Shown here piece after piece: positions 14,456 through 22,631 of a DNA stretch of 37,731 nucleotides. The first letter of the stretch is position 1, and every line of letters starts with the position of its first letter. Location: assembly GCA_001769035.1 (NCBI GenBank), contig MENF01000018.1, forward strand, positions 1 through 37,731. Direction: 5' to 3'. The notes under the pieces are model-generated. The model was not told the DNA's origin and searched no databases. It was given only the letters and a program-made list of their open reading frames with translations. The position numbers and the translations under genes were made by a program. This DNA is from Bacteroidetes bacterium GWA2_32_17 (GTDB lineage: Bacteria; Bacteroidota; Bacteroidia; Bacteroidales; GWA2-32-17).

Positions 14456-16825
14456 ATGTGGGGTGCTATAGCAAGAATAATTTTACGAAATAGAATTGTA
14501 ATTCTGCTTATTTTATTAGCAATTACAGTTTTTATGGGTTGGCAGGCAAGTAAAATTGAGCTTTCGTACCAATTTGCAAAACCACTACCTCAGGATGACC
14601 AGGCAATACTTGATTATAACGCCTTTAAAAAGATGTTTGGCGAAGATGGTAATGTTATGGTTATAGGTCTTCAGGACTCAAACCTTTTTAAACTCTCAAA
14701 ATTTAACGATTATTTCGATTTAGTAAACAATATAAAACAAACAAGTGGAATTAAACAAATACTTTCTATTTCAAACCTTTACAATATATATAAAAACGAT
14801 TCGCTAAAAAAATTCCAGTTTCTTCAGATTTTAAACAAAAAACCCGACTCACAACAAGAGCTTGACAGCATAAAAAAAGTAATTTACTCTCTGCCATTTT
14901 ACAATGGTCTGGTAATTAACAAAAAAACAAATGCTACCGTAATGGCAATTACTTTTGATGATAAAAAGCTTAACTCAAAAGCTCGTATCGAAATTGTAAA
15001 AATTATTAAAGATAAAGCCGATGCCTTTTCATCAAAACATAAAATTGAGTTACACTATTCGGGTATGCCTTACATCCGAACTCATTTTATGAAAGTAGTT
15101 TCAGACGAAATGTTCTTATTTTTAATATTGGCAATTGGAATTACTGCTTTAATATTATTACTCTTTTTCCGTTCATTCAGAGTTGTTGCTTATTCGATGG
15201 TAGTAGTAGCACTAAGTTTAATTTGGTCGGTTGGTACAATTCATTTGTTTGGTTATCAAATTACTATACTTTCAGCAATGATTCCACCTTTAATTACTGT
15301 TATTGGATTACCAAACTGTATTTTTTTTACTAATAAATATCAAGACGAGATTCGCCGTCATGGCAATAAAGTAAAAGCTTTAAGCATGATGGTCCGCAAA
15401 GTTGGTTTATCAAATTTCCTTGCAAATATTACAACTGCCATTGGATTTGGTGTGTTTTACTTTACTAACAGCACTTTGTTAGTAGAATTTGGAGTTGTTG
15501 CTGCTATAAACGTAATGGCATCTTATGTAATTGCCTTAACTTTTTTAACTGTCATTTTAAGCGTTTTACCAATACCTTCATTAAAAAAGAACCAACATCT
15601 TTCGGGCAAAAGAATTACTGCAATTTTAGATAAAATAAATTTTTTAGTTCATAACAAACGGACTACTATTTATATCATTGTTGCAACAATTACAATTATT
15701 GGTGGACTTGGAATGTTTACAATAAAAAAAATCGGGTATGTTGTTGACGACCTTCCTAAAAATGACCCGATTTATAAAGATTTGCGATTTTTCGAAAAAA
15801 ACTTTAAAGGTGTTTTACCATTTGAAATATTAATTGATACAAAAAAAGAAAAAGGTGTATTTGCAAATGACGCAAAAGTTCTTTACAAAATTAAAAGATT
15901 ACAAAACCTTGTTCTTAATGAAGATACTGTTTTTTCAAACCCTATTTCAGTTGTTGAAGCTATTCGATTTGCTTATCAGGCATATAATAATGGCAAACCA
16001 AAATACTACCAGCTACCAGCTCCATTAGAGCTTAACAAAATGAAAGGATACATTTCAACTGTATCGGGCAAAGAAAGTAAATTCAAATCATTTATGGATA
16101 GCACCTTACAATATACTCGCGTAAGCTTTCAAATGGCTGATGTTGGCTCTGTAAGAATAAAAGAAATTGTAAATGATTTAAAACCTCAAATTGACAGCAT
16201 TTTCGACCCTAAAGATTATAATGTAAGCATTACCGGACAAAGTTACGTTTTTTTAAAGGGTAACGATTATTTATTTCACCATTTGTTTATTAGTTTGTTA
16301 ATTGCAATCCTGTTGATATTATTAATAGGAATGGTTCTTTTCAGGTCAATTTTTATTATTGTGTTATCAAAAATCCCAACTTTAATTCCACTTATTGTAA
16401 CAGCAGGGATAATGGGATATTTTAACATACCTTTTAAACCTTCTACAATACTTGTATTTAGTATTGCTTTTGGACTTGCATCAGATGGAACTATTTATAT
16501 TTTAACCGAATACAAGCAACAATTAAATAGAGGTTCCGGAGCTAATTCAATTCACAGCACAGTTAAAGAAGTTGGCTTAAGCATGATTTACACAAATATT
16601 ATTTTATTCTTCGGATTTTCAATTTTCATAGTTTCCAGTTTTGGTGGAACAGTAGCAATGGGAATATTAATTTCTATAACACTTTTATGCTCATTATGCA
16701 CTAATTTACTGCTGCTTCCATCACTTCTACTTACTTTAGAAAAATGGGTAAATACTAAAAAGATGCTTAAAGATGCTATTGACCTTGAAGCCAAAGAAAT
16801 TGAAGGAGAAGATATTAAAATTTAA
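14456..16825 (+). CDS. RND-superfamily (MMPL/COG1033) exporter
   Basis: 789 residues with duplicated architecture: TM1 at about 10-30, a large extracytoplasmic loop to about 210, five helices to about 370, then a second half (TM7 about 403-423, loop about 430-605 starting VVDDLPKNDPIYKDL, five helices about 610-755). Motifs of the family include the loop start FAKPLPQDDQAI, the helix IPPLITVIGLPNCIFFTNKY and the matching FSIAFGLASDGTIYILTEY in the second half, where acidic/polar residues of the proton path sit. COG1033 exporters move lipids or hydrophobic compounds across the inner membrane. It could export the product of the ketosynthase cluster, as MMPL exporters do in aryl polyene clusters, but five unrelated elements intervene. 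Confidence 0.85.
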   Translation: MWGAIARIILRNRIVILLILLAITVFMGWQASKIELSYQFAKPLPQDDQAILDYNAFKKMFGEDGNVMVIGLQDSNLFKLSKFNDYFDLVNNIKQTSGIKQILSISNLYNIYKNDSLKKFQFLQILNKKPDSQQELDSIKKVIYSLPFYNGLVINKKTNATVMAITFDDKKLNSKARIEIVKIIKDKADAFSSKHKIELHYSGMPYIRTHFMKVVSDEMFLFLILAIGITALILLLFFRSFRVVAYSMVVVALSLIWSVGTIHLFGYQITILSAMIPPLITVIGLPNCIFFTNKYQDEIRRHGNKVKALSMMVRKVGLSNFLANITTAIGFGVFYFTNSTLLVEFGVVAAINVMASYVIALTFLTVILSVLPIPSLKKNQHLSGKRITAILDKINFLVHNKRTTIYIIVATITIIGGLGMFTIKKIGYVVDDLPKNDPIYKDLRFFEKNFKGVLPFEILIDTKKEKGVFANDAKVLYKIKRLQNLVLNEDTVFSNPISVVEAIRFAYQAYNNGKPKYYQLPAPLELNKMKGYISTVSGKESKFKSFMDSTLQYTRVSFQMADVGSVRIKEIVNDLKPQIDSIFDPKDYNVSITGQSYVFLKGNDYLFHHLFISLLIAILLILLIGMVLFRSIFIIVLSKIPTLIPLIVTAGIMGYFNIPFKPSTILVFSIAFGLASDGTIYILTEYKQQLNRGSGANSIHSTVKEVGLSMIYTNIILFFGFSIFIVSSFGGTVAMGILISITLLCSLCTNLLLLPSLLLTLEKWVNTKKMLKDAIDLEAKEIEGEDIKI

Positions 16826-16927
16826 CTAAAATATTAAATATCATCGAAAATAATTTATAAACTTTCTAAATTGTAATTATTTTTCAATTTCTGTCATTTA
16901 ACATATTTTATTCTTAAAGCAAAATAT

Positions 16928-16935
16928 TAATTTTG
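16928..16935 (+). promoter_or_regulatory. -7 box TAATTTTG before the oxidoreductase operon
   Basis: TAATTTTG lies 22 nt before the ATG of the ferredoxin subunit gene; the preceding 100 nt are AT-rich with no gene. Confidence 0.5.
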
Positions 16936-16957
16936 AGAAAAATTATTATATAACAAT

Positions 16958-17188
16958 ATGGCAAAAGTAAAAGGAGCAATAGTAATTGACGTTGAAAGGT
17001 GTAAAGGTTGTTGCGTTTGTATTCCAGCATGCCCTCAGGATGTCATACAAATAGTAAAAGAAGTAAATGGCAAAGGATACCAATATGCATTCCCTGCAAA
17101 TCACGATGCTTGTACAGGTTGTATTAATTGTGCTATTGTTTGTCCTGATGGGGTAATAACTGTTTATCGTGTAAAAGTTGAAAGTTAA
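16958..17188 (+). CDS. 2-oxoacid:ferredoxin oxidoreductase, ferredoxin (delta) subunit
   Basis: 76 residues with two [4Fe-4S] motifs: C15-xx-C18-xx-C21-xxx-C25-P (CKGCCVCIPACP) and C52-xx-C55-xx-C58-xxx-C62-P (CTGCINCAIVCP). It is a separate small subunit that carries electrons from the catalytic subunits to ferredoxin. First gene of a delta-alpha-beta-gamma set, the order used by Bacteroidota VorDBAC/KorDABC operons. The next gene is 197 nt away, and the gap is filled by repeat DNA. Confidence 0.88.
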   Translation: MAKVKGAIVIDVERCKGCCVCIPACPQDVIQIVKEVNGKGYQYAFPANHDACTGCINCAIVCPDGVITVYRVKVES

Positions 17189-17203
17189 ATTAATAAGTTT
17201 AAA

Positions 17204-17370
17204 AAAAAGTTCAATGTTCTTTGTTCTACGTTAAGCAAAATACTAACCATCATTTTAGTAAACAATAAAAATTGAACATTGAACATAGAACAATGAAACA
17301 ATTGAATGACAGTGAACATTTTTTGAACTTTTTTAAACATAGAACATTTTTGAACTTTTTGAACAATAAT
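17204..17370. repeat. AACAATG-type array with ~95-bp duplicated block (copy 1)
   Basis: 17204-17297 is nearly identical to 19248-19341: both start AGTTCAATGTTCTTTGTTCT and continue through GCAAAATACTAA and CATCATTTTAGTAAAC. The block has inverted halves (GTTCAATGTTC against GAACATTGAAC). It runs on into AACATAGAACAATG heptads to about 17370. It lies inside the oxidoreductase operon. Confidence 0.85.
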
Positions 17371-17385
17371 AAATAATCAATAATA

Positions 17386-18471
17386 ATGGGCGATTTAAAA
17401 TTAATGAAAGGCAATGAAGCAGTTGCCGAAGCAGCAATAAGAGCTGGAGTAGATGGATATTTTGGTTATCCTATAACCCCCCAATCTGAAGTATTAGAGC
17501 ATTTAATGGCAAATAAACCTTATGAAACAACTGGAATGGTTGTTTTACAAGCCGAAAGTGAAGTAGCTGCTATTAATATGGTTTACGGTGGAGCATCGTG
17601 TGGCAGAATGGTTATGACATCATCATCAAGCCCGGGTATTAGTTTAAAGCAAGAAGGTATTTCATATTTAGCTGGTTCTGAGTTACCTGCACTTATCGTA
17701 AACGTTGTTAGAGGTGGACCGGGTTTAGGCGATATTCAACCATCGCAAGGCGACTATTTTCAAGCTACAAAGGGTGGTGGACATGGCGATTACAGAATGT
17801 ATGTTCTTGCTCCTTCATCAGTTCAGGAAATGTACGATTTTGTAAAAATTGCTTTCGATAAAGCTTTTAAATACCGTAACCCATCAATGATTTTAAGCGA
17901 CGGTGCTATTGGTCAGATGATGGAAAAAGTTGAAATATCTGAACAAACTCCACGTCGCACACCCGAAGAAATTGAAAAACAATGCCCATGGGCAACCGTT
18001 GGTAAACCAACAAATCGTCAAAGAAATATTATTACATCTCTATATCTTGACCCTTATGTACAAGAAAAACATGTATTAAAGATAAAAGCTAAATACGAAA
18101 GAATGCAAAAAGAAGACGTTTTGTACGAGAAAATAAAATGCGATGATGCCGAATATATTTTAGTTGCTTATGGCTCAAGTGCCCGTATTGCTCAAAAAAC
18201 TGTTGATATTGCACGAAAACAAGGAATAAAATTAGGATTATTCCGACCAATTACGTTATTCCCATTTCCTTCAAAAGAATTGTTTGAAGTAAGCAAACAC
18301 CTTAAAGGAGCATTAGCTGTTGAGCTTAGCACTGGTCAAATGGTTGAAGATGTTAAACTTGCAGTTGAATGTAAAATACCTGTTTATCACTTTGGAAGAT
18401 ACGGAGGAGTTATTCATACTCCAGTAGAAATTTTTAACGAATTTAAATCAAAATTTTTAGGAGGCATATAA
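17386..18471 (+). CDS. 2-oxoacid:ferredoxin oxidoreductase, alpha subunit (VorB/KorA)
   Basis: 361 residues. The N-terminal pyrimidine-binding domain shows MKGNEAVAEAAIRAGVDGYF, GYPITPQSEV and TSSSSPGISLKQEG, and the C-terminal transketolase-C-like domain shows VAYGSSARIAQKTV and GLFRPITLFPFP. With the beta subunit it decarboxylates a 2-oxo acid to acyl-CoA, reducing ferredoxin. Bacteroidota homologues are usually named VorB (branched-chain) but 2-oxoglutarate is also possible; sequence alone does not settle it. The beta subunit starts 1 nt after its stop. Confidence 0.88.
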   Translation: MGDLKLMKGNEAVAEAAIRAGVDGYFGYPITPQSEVLEHLMANKPYETTGMVVLQAESEVAAINMVYGGASCGRMVMTSSSSPGISLKQEGISYLAGSELPALIVNVVRGGPGLGDIQPSQGDYFQATKGGGHGDYRMYVLAPSSVQEMYDFVKIAFDKAFKYRNPSMILSDGAIGQMMEKVEISEQTPRRTPEEIEKQCPWATVGKPTNRQRNIITSLYLDPYVQEKHVLKIKAKYERMQKEDVLYEKIKCDDAEYILVAYGSSARIAQKTVDIARKQGIKLGLFRPITLFPFPSKELFEVSKHLKGALAVELSTGQMVEDVKLAVECKIPVYHFGRYGGVIHTPVEIFNEFKSKFLGGI

Positions 18472-18472
18472 T

Positions 18473-19249
18473 ATGGACATCAACGAAATAATAAAACCAG
18501 AAAATCTTGTTTATAAAAAAACTAAACTTTTTACAGAAAAACCTCTTTCATATTGCCCGGGTTGCGGACATGGTACTACCCATCGACTGATTCTTGAAGT
18601 AATTGAAGAAATGGGTATAGTTAGCGATACCATTGGTATTGCACCAGTTGGCTGTGCTGTGTTAGCTTATGAATTTATGGATATTGATATGCAACAAGCT
18701 GCACATGGCAGGGCTCCTGCACTTGCTACGGCAGTTAAAAGGTTAATGCCAAATAAATTTGTTTTTACTTATCAGGGCGATGGCGACCTTGCCGCAATAG
18801 GGACAGCCGAAACTATTCATGCCTGCAACAGAGGCGAAAACATTACAATGATATTTATTAATAATGGCATTTATGGAATGACAGGCGGACAAATGGCTCC
18901 AACTACTTTACCTGGAATGAAAACTTCTACCTCTCCATTTGGAAGAGACGTTAGAATAATGGGTAACCCGTTAAAGATAACTGAATTATTAGCAAATTTG
19001 CCCGGAACTTATTATGTAACCCGTCAGGCTGTTCATACTCCAAATGCTGTACGAAAAGCTAAAAAAGCAATCAGAAACGCATTTGAATATCAAAAACTTA
19101 ATAAAGGTGTTTCATTTGTTGAAGTTGTTTCTAACTGCAATTCGGGCTGGAAAATGACACCAAACGATGCCAATAAATGGATGGAAGAAAATATGTTTCC
19201 TTTTTATCCACTTGGCGATATTAAAGTTCCTCAATTAGAAAAAGCTTAA
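18473..19249 (+). CDS. 2-oxoacid:ferredoxin oxidoreductase, beta subunit (TPP-binding)
   Basis: 258 residues. The cofactor-binding CPGCGHGTTHRL, the thiamine diphosphate motif GDGDLAAIGTAE ending in INNGIYGMTGGQ, and TTLPGMKTSTSPFG are clear. It supplies the thiamine diphosphate centre for the alpha subunit. Length is typical for the short KorB/VorA type without its own ferredoxin domain. It follows alpha by 1 nt, and its stop runs straight into a repeat block copied from the delta-alpha gap. Confidence 0.9.
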   Translation: MDINEIIKPENLVYKKTKLFTEKPLSYCPGCGHGTTHRLILEVIEEMGIVSDTIGIAPVGCAVLAYEFMDIDMQQAAHGRAPALATAVKRLMPNKFVFTYQGDGDLAAIGTAETIHACNRGENITMIFINNGIYGMTGGQMAPTTLPGMKTSTSPFGRDVRIMGNPLKITELLANLPGTYYVTRQAVHTPNAVRKAKKAIRNAFEYQKLNKGVSFVEVVSNCNSGWKMTPNDANKWMEENMFPFYPLGDIKVPQLEKA

Positions 19250-19437
19250 AAAAGTTCAATGTTCTTTGTTCTACGTTCAGCAAAATACTAATCATCATTT
19301 TAGTAAACAATAAACTTTGAACATTAAACATAGAACAATGAACAGTATACATAGAACAATGAACATAGAACAATGAACTTTATAAACTTTTTGAACTTTT
19401 TTGAACAATGAACAATAAACTTTTTAAACAATAAATT
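19248..19437. repeat. AACAATG-type array with ~95-bp duplicated block (copy 2)
   Basis: The first ~94 bp repeat 17204-17297 with only a handful of substitutions; the start of the block overlaps the beta-subunit stop codon. Beyond 19341 it consists of GAACATAGAACAATG and AACTTTTTGAAC units down to the gamma-subunit start at 19440. Confidence 0.85.
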
Positions 19438-19439
19438 AT

Positions 19440-19982
19440 ATGACAGAAGAAATTATTATAGCCGGATTTGGAGGTCAAGGTGTGCTTTCGATGGGTAAAA
19501 TTCTTGCCTATTCAGGAATTATGCAAAATCAGGAAGTTAGCTGGATGCCTTCTTATGGTCCCGAAATGCGTGGTGGTACTGCTAATGTTACAGTAATTTT
19601 AAGCGACGAAAGAATTAGCTCGCCAATAGTCAGCGATTTCGATACTGCAATTATTTTGAACCAGCAATCAATGGATAAATTCGAGGGCAGTGTTAAAAAA
19701 GGTGGAGTTCTTATTTACGACCCTAATGGAATAACACGTCACCCCACCCGAAAAGATATTACAATTTATGCAGTAGAAGCAACCGATGAGGCAAATAAAA
19801 TGGGTAATACCAAAATTTTTAATATGATAGTTTTAGGTGGCTACTTAAAAATTAAGCCAGTAGTTGCTATTGATAATGTTATAAAAGGATTGGAAAAATC
19901 TCTACCAAAACGACATCACAATTTAATTCCCGAAAATAAATCGGGCATTTTAAAAGGAATGGAAATTGTAAAACAAAAATAA
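19440..19982 (+). CDS. 2-oxoacid:ferredoxin oxidoreductase, gamma subunit
   Basis: 180 residues with the catalytic-domain-III signature IAGFGGQGVLSMGKILAYSG, then SWMPSYGPEMRGGTANVTVILSD and DTAIILNQQSMDKF. This is the KorC/VorC gamma subunit that completes the heterotetramer. It is separated from beta by 190 nt of repeats but is in the same direction, and the operon ends with a strong terminator at 20023. Confidence 0.88.
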   Translation: MTEEIIIAGFGGQGVLSMGKILAYSGIMQNQEVSWMPSYGPEMRGGTANVTVILSDERISSPIVSDFDTAIILNQQSMDKFEGSVKKGGVLIYDPNGITRHPTRKDITIYAVEATDEANKMGNTKIFNMIVLGGYLKIKPVVAIDNVIKGLEKSLPKRHHNLIPENKSGILKGMEIVKQK

Positions 19983-19992
19983 TTTTGTTTGC

Positions 19993-20047
19993 AAGAAAAC
20001 AATGGGTTTTCTTAATGACAATTAAGCTGCTTCGGCAGCTTTTTTTT
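19993..20047 (+). terminator. Rho-independent terminator of the oxidoreductase operon
   Basis: AAGCTGC, tetraloop TTCG, GCAGCTT, then eight T's (20024-20047): a perfect 7-bp stem with a stable loop. A second perfect hairpin, AAGAAAAC/GTTTTCTT, precedes it at 19993-20013. Confidence 0.9.
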
Positions 20048-20068
20048 AATTAACAACTAAACATACTT

Positions 20069-20166
20069 GCCACTAATTTCACGAATTTAATAAAACAATA
20101 AGAACTCATTTCGTAATAAACAGATATTATCCTTGCTTCATTTTTTTATTAGTGTCATTCGTGGCA
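20069..20166. repeat. Dispersed CACTAAT/CACGAAT element
   Basis: GCCACTAATTTCACGAATT at 20069-20087 and ATTAGTGTCATTCGTGGCA at 20148-20166 bound a 98-bp element. Each end consists of two ~9-bp units, and the ends are inverted relative to each other. Related to 8371-8461. Confidence 0.6.
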
Positions 20167-20235
20167 TTTTTTAAAAAATATTATCTAAATTATTCAGCTT
20201 TAAAAAAAACAAAATAATATTTGCAAATTTGCAAA

Positions 20236-21288
20236 ATGAATAATAGCGAAATATATACGTTTAGTGGATTTATACTTTTTATCTTAACAATTCTATTTGT
20301 TGATTTAGGAATTTTTGATAAAAAAAGCCACATCGTTTCACTTCGCGAAGCAACAATTTGGAGTATTATTTGGATAAGTTTTGCCATTGGGTTTTACTTT
20401 TTTATTAGGTTTTATGGTTCTCACATGCACGGAATAGAAACAATGCAACAACTTATACAAAAAGTAAAATTAAATTCTCATCCTATAATTCTTACTGATA
20501 ATTTTCAAGAAAGTCTGGCTATTTACAATAAAAATTTATCGCTCGAATATATTACCGGTTATCTTATTGAATATGCGTTATCAATTGATAATGTTTTTGT
20601 TATGATAATGATATTTTATTCGTTTAATGTTAAAGAAAAACTTTATAAAAGAGTTTTATTTTGGGGCATTTTAGGAGCAATAATTATGCGTTTTTTATTT
20701 ATATTTTTAAGTTCAGCACTTATTCATAAGTTCGAATGGACTTTATATATATTTGGCGGATTACTTCTTTTTACTGCTGTTAAAATGTTTTTAAATAGAA
20801 ATAAAGAAGAAAAAATTGACATACATAATCATCCGGTAGTAAAATTTGCATCAAAATATTTTAAAGTATTTCCAAAATTTGTTGGTCAGAATTTTTTTAT
20901 TGTTCGGAAATCAAGATTTATAATGACGCCTTTATTTCTTGTACTTTTAGTGATTGAATTTTCGGATGTTATTTTTGCTGTGGATTCTGTTCCTGCAATT
21001 TTCTCAATAACAAAAGACCCATATATAGTTTTCTTCTCTAATATTTTTGCTATTTTGGGATTGCGTTCGTTATTTTTTCTAGTAGTTCACGTAATAAATT
21101 TATTTCATTATTTAAAAACCGGACTATCAATTTTATTAGCATTTATAGGTACAAAAATGTTTTTACATACTTGGTTAGCAAGTATTGGTTTTACAACAGC
21201 TCATTCTTTGTACGTTGTTTTAGGAATATTAATTATTAGCATTTTAGCTTCAGTAATTTTTCCACCTAAAGAGAAATTACATATTTAA
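20236..21288 (+). CDS. TerC/Alx-family integral membrane protein
   Basis: 350 residues, about nine hydrophobic helices. Signature segments are YALSIDNVFVMIMIFYSF and VIEFSDVIFAVDSVPAIFSITKDP, each with the conserved membrane Asp pair of TerC proteins, and LRSLFFLV. Family members are linked to metal (manganese) export or tellurite resistance; Alx of E. coli is a manganese exporter. The ATG at 20236 was preferred to an upstream in-frame TTG at 20221 because MNNSEIYTFSGFILFI aligns with the family start. It stands alone between a terminator and an acyltransferase gene. Confidence 0.88.
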   Translation: MNNSEIYTFSGFILFILTILFVDLGIFDKKSHIVSLREATIWSIIWISFAIGFYFFIRFYGSHMHGIETMQQLIQKVKLNSHPIILTDNFQESLAIYNKNLSLEYITGYLIEYALSIDNVFVMIMIFYSFNVKEKLYKRVLFWGILGAIIMRFLFIFLSSALIHKFEWTLYIFGGLLLFTAVKMFLNRNKEEKIDIHNHPVVKFASKYFKVFPKFVGQNFFIVRKSRFIMTPLFLVLLVIEFSDVIFAVDSVPAIFSITKDPYIVFFSNIFAILGLRSLFFLVVHVINLFHYLKTGLSILLAFIGTKMFLHTWLASIGFTTAHSLYVVLGILIISILASVIFPPKEKLHI

Positions 21289-21321
21289 TTTCATTACACA
21301 AAGTAAAATATTACAATTTAT

Positions 21322-21329
21322 TACCTTTG
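21322..21329 (+). promoter_or_regulatory. -7 box TACCTTTG before the acyltransferase
   Basis: TACCTTTG lies 4 nt before the ATG at 21334, predicting a leaderless or nearly leaderless mRNA. Confidence 0.5.
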
Positions 21330-21333
21330 TAAT

Positions 21334-22206
21334 ATGAATTTTGTAGTTTACATTGTTTTTAGGTTGTTTGTATTGCTTTTTGCAATTACGCCTTTTCCAA
21401 TTATTTATATATTTTCTTCATTTTTATCATTTATAATAGGTAGAATATTCGAGTACAGACATTCAGTTATTTACGAGAATTTAACAAACGCTTTTCCAAA
21501 TAAAACAGAAAAAGAAAAGAAAAAAATAATAACGAAAGTTTATTTAAACATTTCCGATTTAATTGTTGAGTCACTAAAAAGCTTTACAATGTCGAAAAAG
21601 CAAATTAAGAAACGACAAATTGTATTAAATCCAGAATTTCTTGATTCTTATTTTGAAAATAATCATGGAGTAATAGGTGTTTCGGGTCATTATGCTAATT
21701 GGGAATGGGCTGCACTTACTTCTAGTTTTTACATAAAACACGGTCCAGTCGGATTTTACAAACCTTTATCAAATAAATATCTCGATAAATATTTAAAAAA
21801 CAACAGAAATCGTTTTGGAATGCACCTTTGCTCAATATACGTTACTGCTTTATCTTTTGAAAGTTATAAAGATAAAACTGCGTTTTTTGCAATGGTAGGC
21901 GACCAAAGTCCCTCGAATGTTACTAAAGCATATTGGATGAAATTTTTAAATCAGGAAACAGCCTGTTTGCATGGTCCCGAAAAATATGCTAAAAAATACA
22001 ACCTACCAGTAATTTTTATTGATATTCAAAGAGTAAAAAGAGGATATTATACTGTTGAGCTTTCAAAAATTGTTGACGAGCCATTAGCTTCACCAGATGG
22101 AGAAATTACAAAACTTTATATGCAAAAACTCGAAAAAATAATAATAAAAAAACCCGAAGATTGGCTGTGGTCACATAGAAGATGGAAAATAAAACCGGAA
22201 CAATAA
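21334..22206 (+). CDS. Lysophospholipid/lipid A acyltransferase (LpxL/HtrB family)
   Basis: 290 residues with an N-terminal hydrophobic segment (about 3-36) and the HX4E catalytic motif H119YANWE124 in IGVSGHYANWEWAAL. Further family blocks are FYKPLSNKYLDKYL, FAMVGDQSPSN (usual GDQxP/S motif) and the ending PEDWLWSHRRWK. The family transfers acyl chains to lipid A precursors or related lipids at the inner membrane. It may be the housekeeping lipid A late acyltransferase or may act on another lipid; similar enzymes also occur in aryl polyene clusters, but this one is 9 kb from the ketosynthases. Confidence 0.88.
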   Translation: MNFVVYIVFRLFVLLFAITPFPIIYIFSSFLSFIIGRIFEYRHSVIYENLTNAFPNKTEKEKKKIITKVYLNISDLIVESLKSFTMSKKQIKKRQIVLNPEFLDSYFENNHGVIGVSGHYANWEWAALTSSFYIKHGPVGFYKPLSNKYLDKYLKNNRNRFGMHLCSIYVTALSFESYKDKTAFFAMVGDQSPSNVTKAYWMKFLNQETACLHGPEKYAKKYNLPVIFIDIQRVKRGYYTVELSKIVDEPLASPDGEITKLYMQKLEKIIIKKPEDWLWSHRRWKIKPEQ

Positions 22207-22227
22207 AAAGTATAAAGTAAAGCCGAA

Positions 22228-22590
22228 TAATGAACAGTGAACAACAAAAACAATAGTCACACAATTGTCAAACAATGGTCATACAATAGCAATTAAAACA
22301 ACTGAATGACAAAGTATGACTACTGAATGACAATGTATGACTATTTAACAGTAAACATAGAACAATGAACAGTAAACTATAAACTCGAAACTTTAAACTT
22401 TTTTAAACAGTGAACAGTAGGCAGTAGGAAGTGAACGTAGAACAATGAACTTTTTTGAACATTTTTTAAACTTTTTTGAACATAGAACAATGAACATTTT
22501 TAAACTTTTTGAACTTTTTTGAACATAGAACAATGAACATTTTTAAACTTTTTGAACTTTTTAAACTTTTTTGAACATGCATCAATGAAC
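22228..22590. repeat. Large AACAATG/AACTTTTT repeat array
   Basis: The 425-nt gap before rarA holds no gene. It contains AATGACAAAGTATGACTACTG-like units (22300-22345), then AACAGTA/AACATAG/AACAATG heptads, and a nearly perfect 43-bp tandem duplication at 22478-22520 and 22521-22563 (GAACATAGAACAATGAAC followed by ATTTTTAAACTTTTTG). It is the longest of the four heptad arrays in the window. Confidence 0.85.
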
Positions 22591-22631
22591 AATGTATTTT
22601 TATTCGTAATTAAATATCCGTAATTAAAAAA

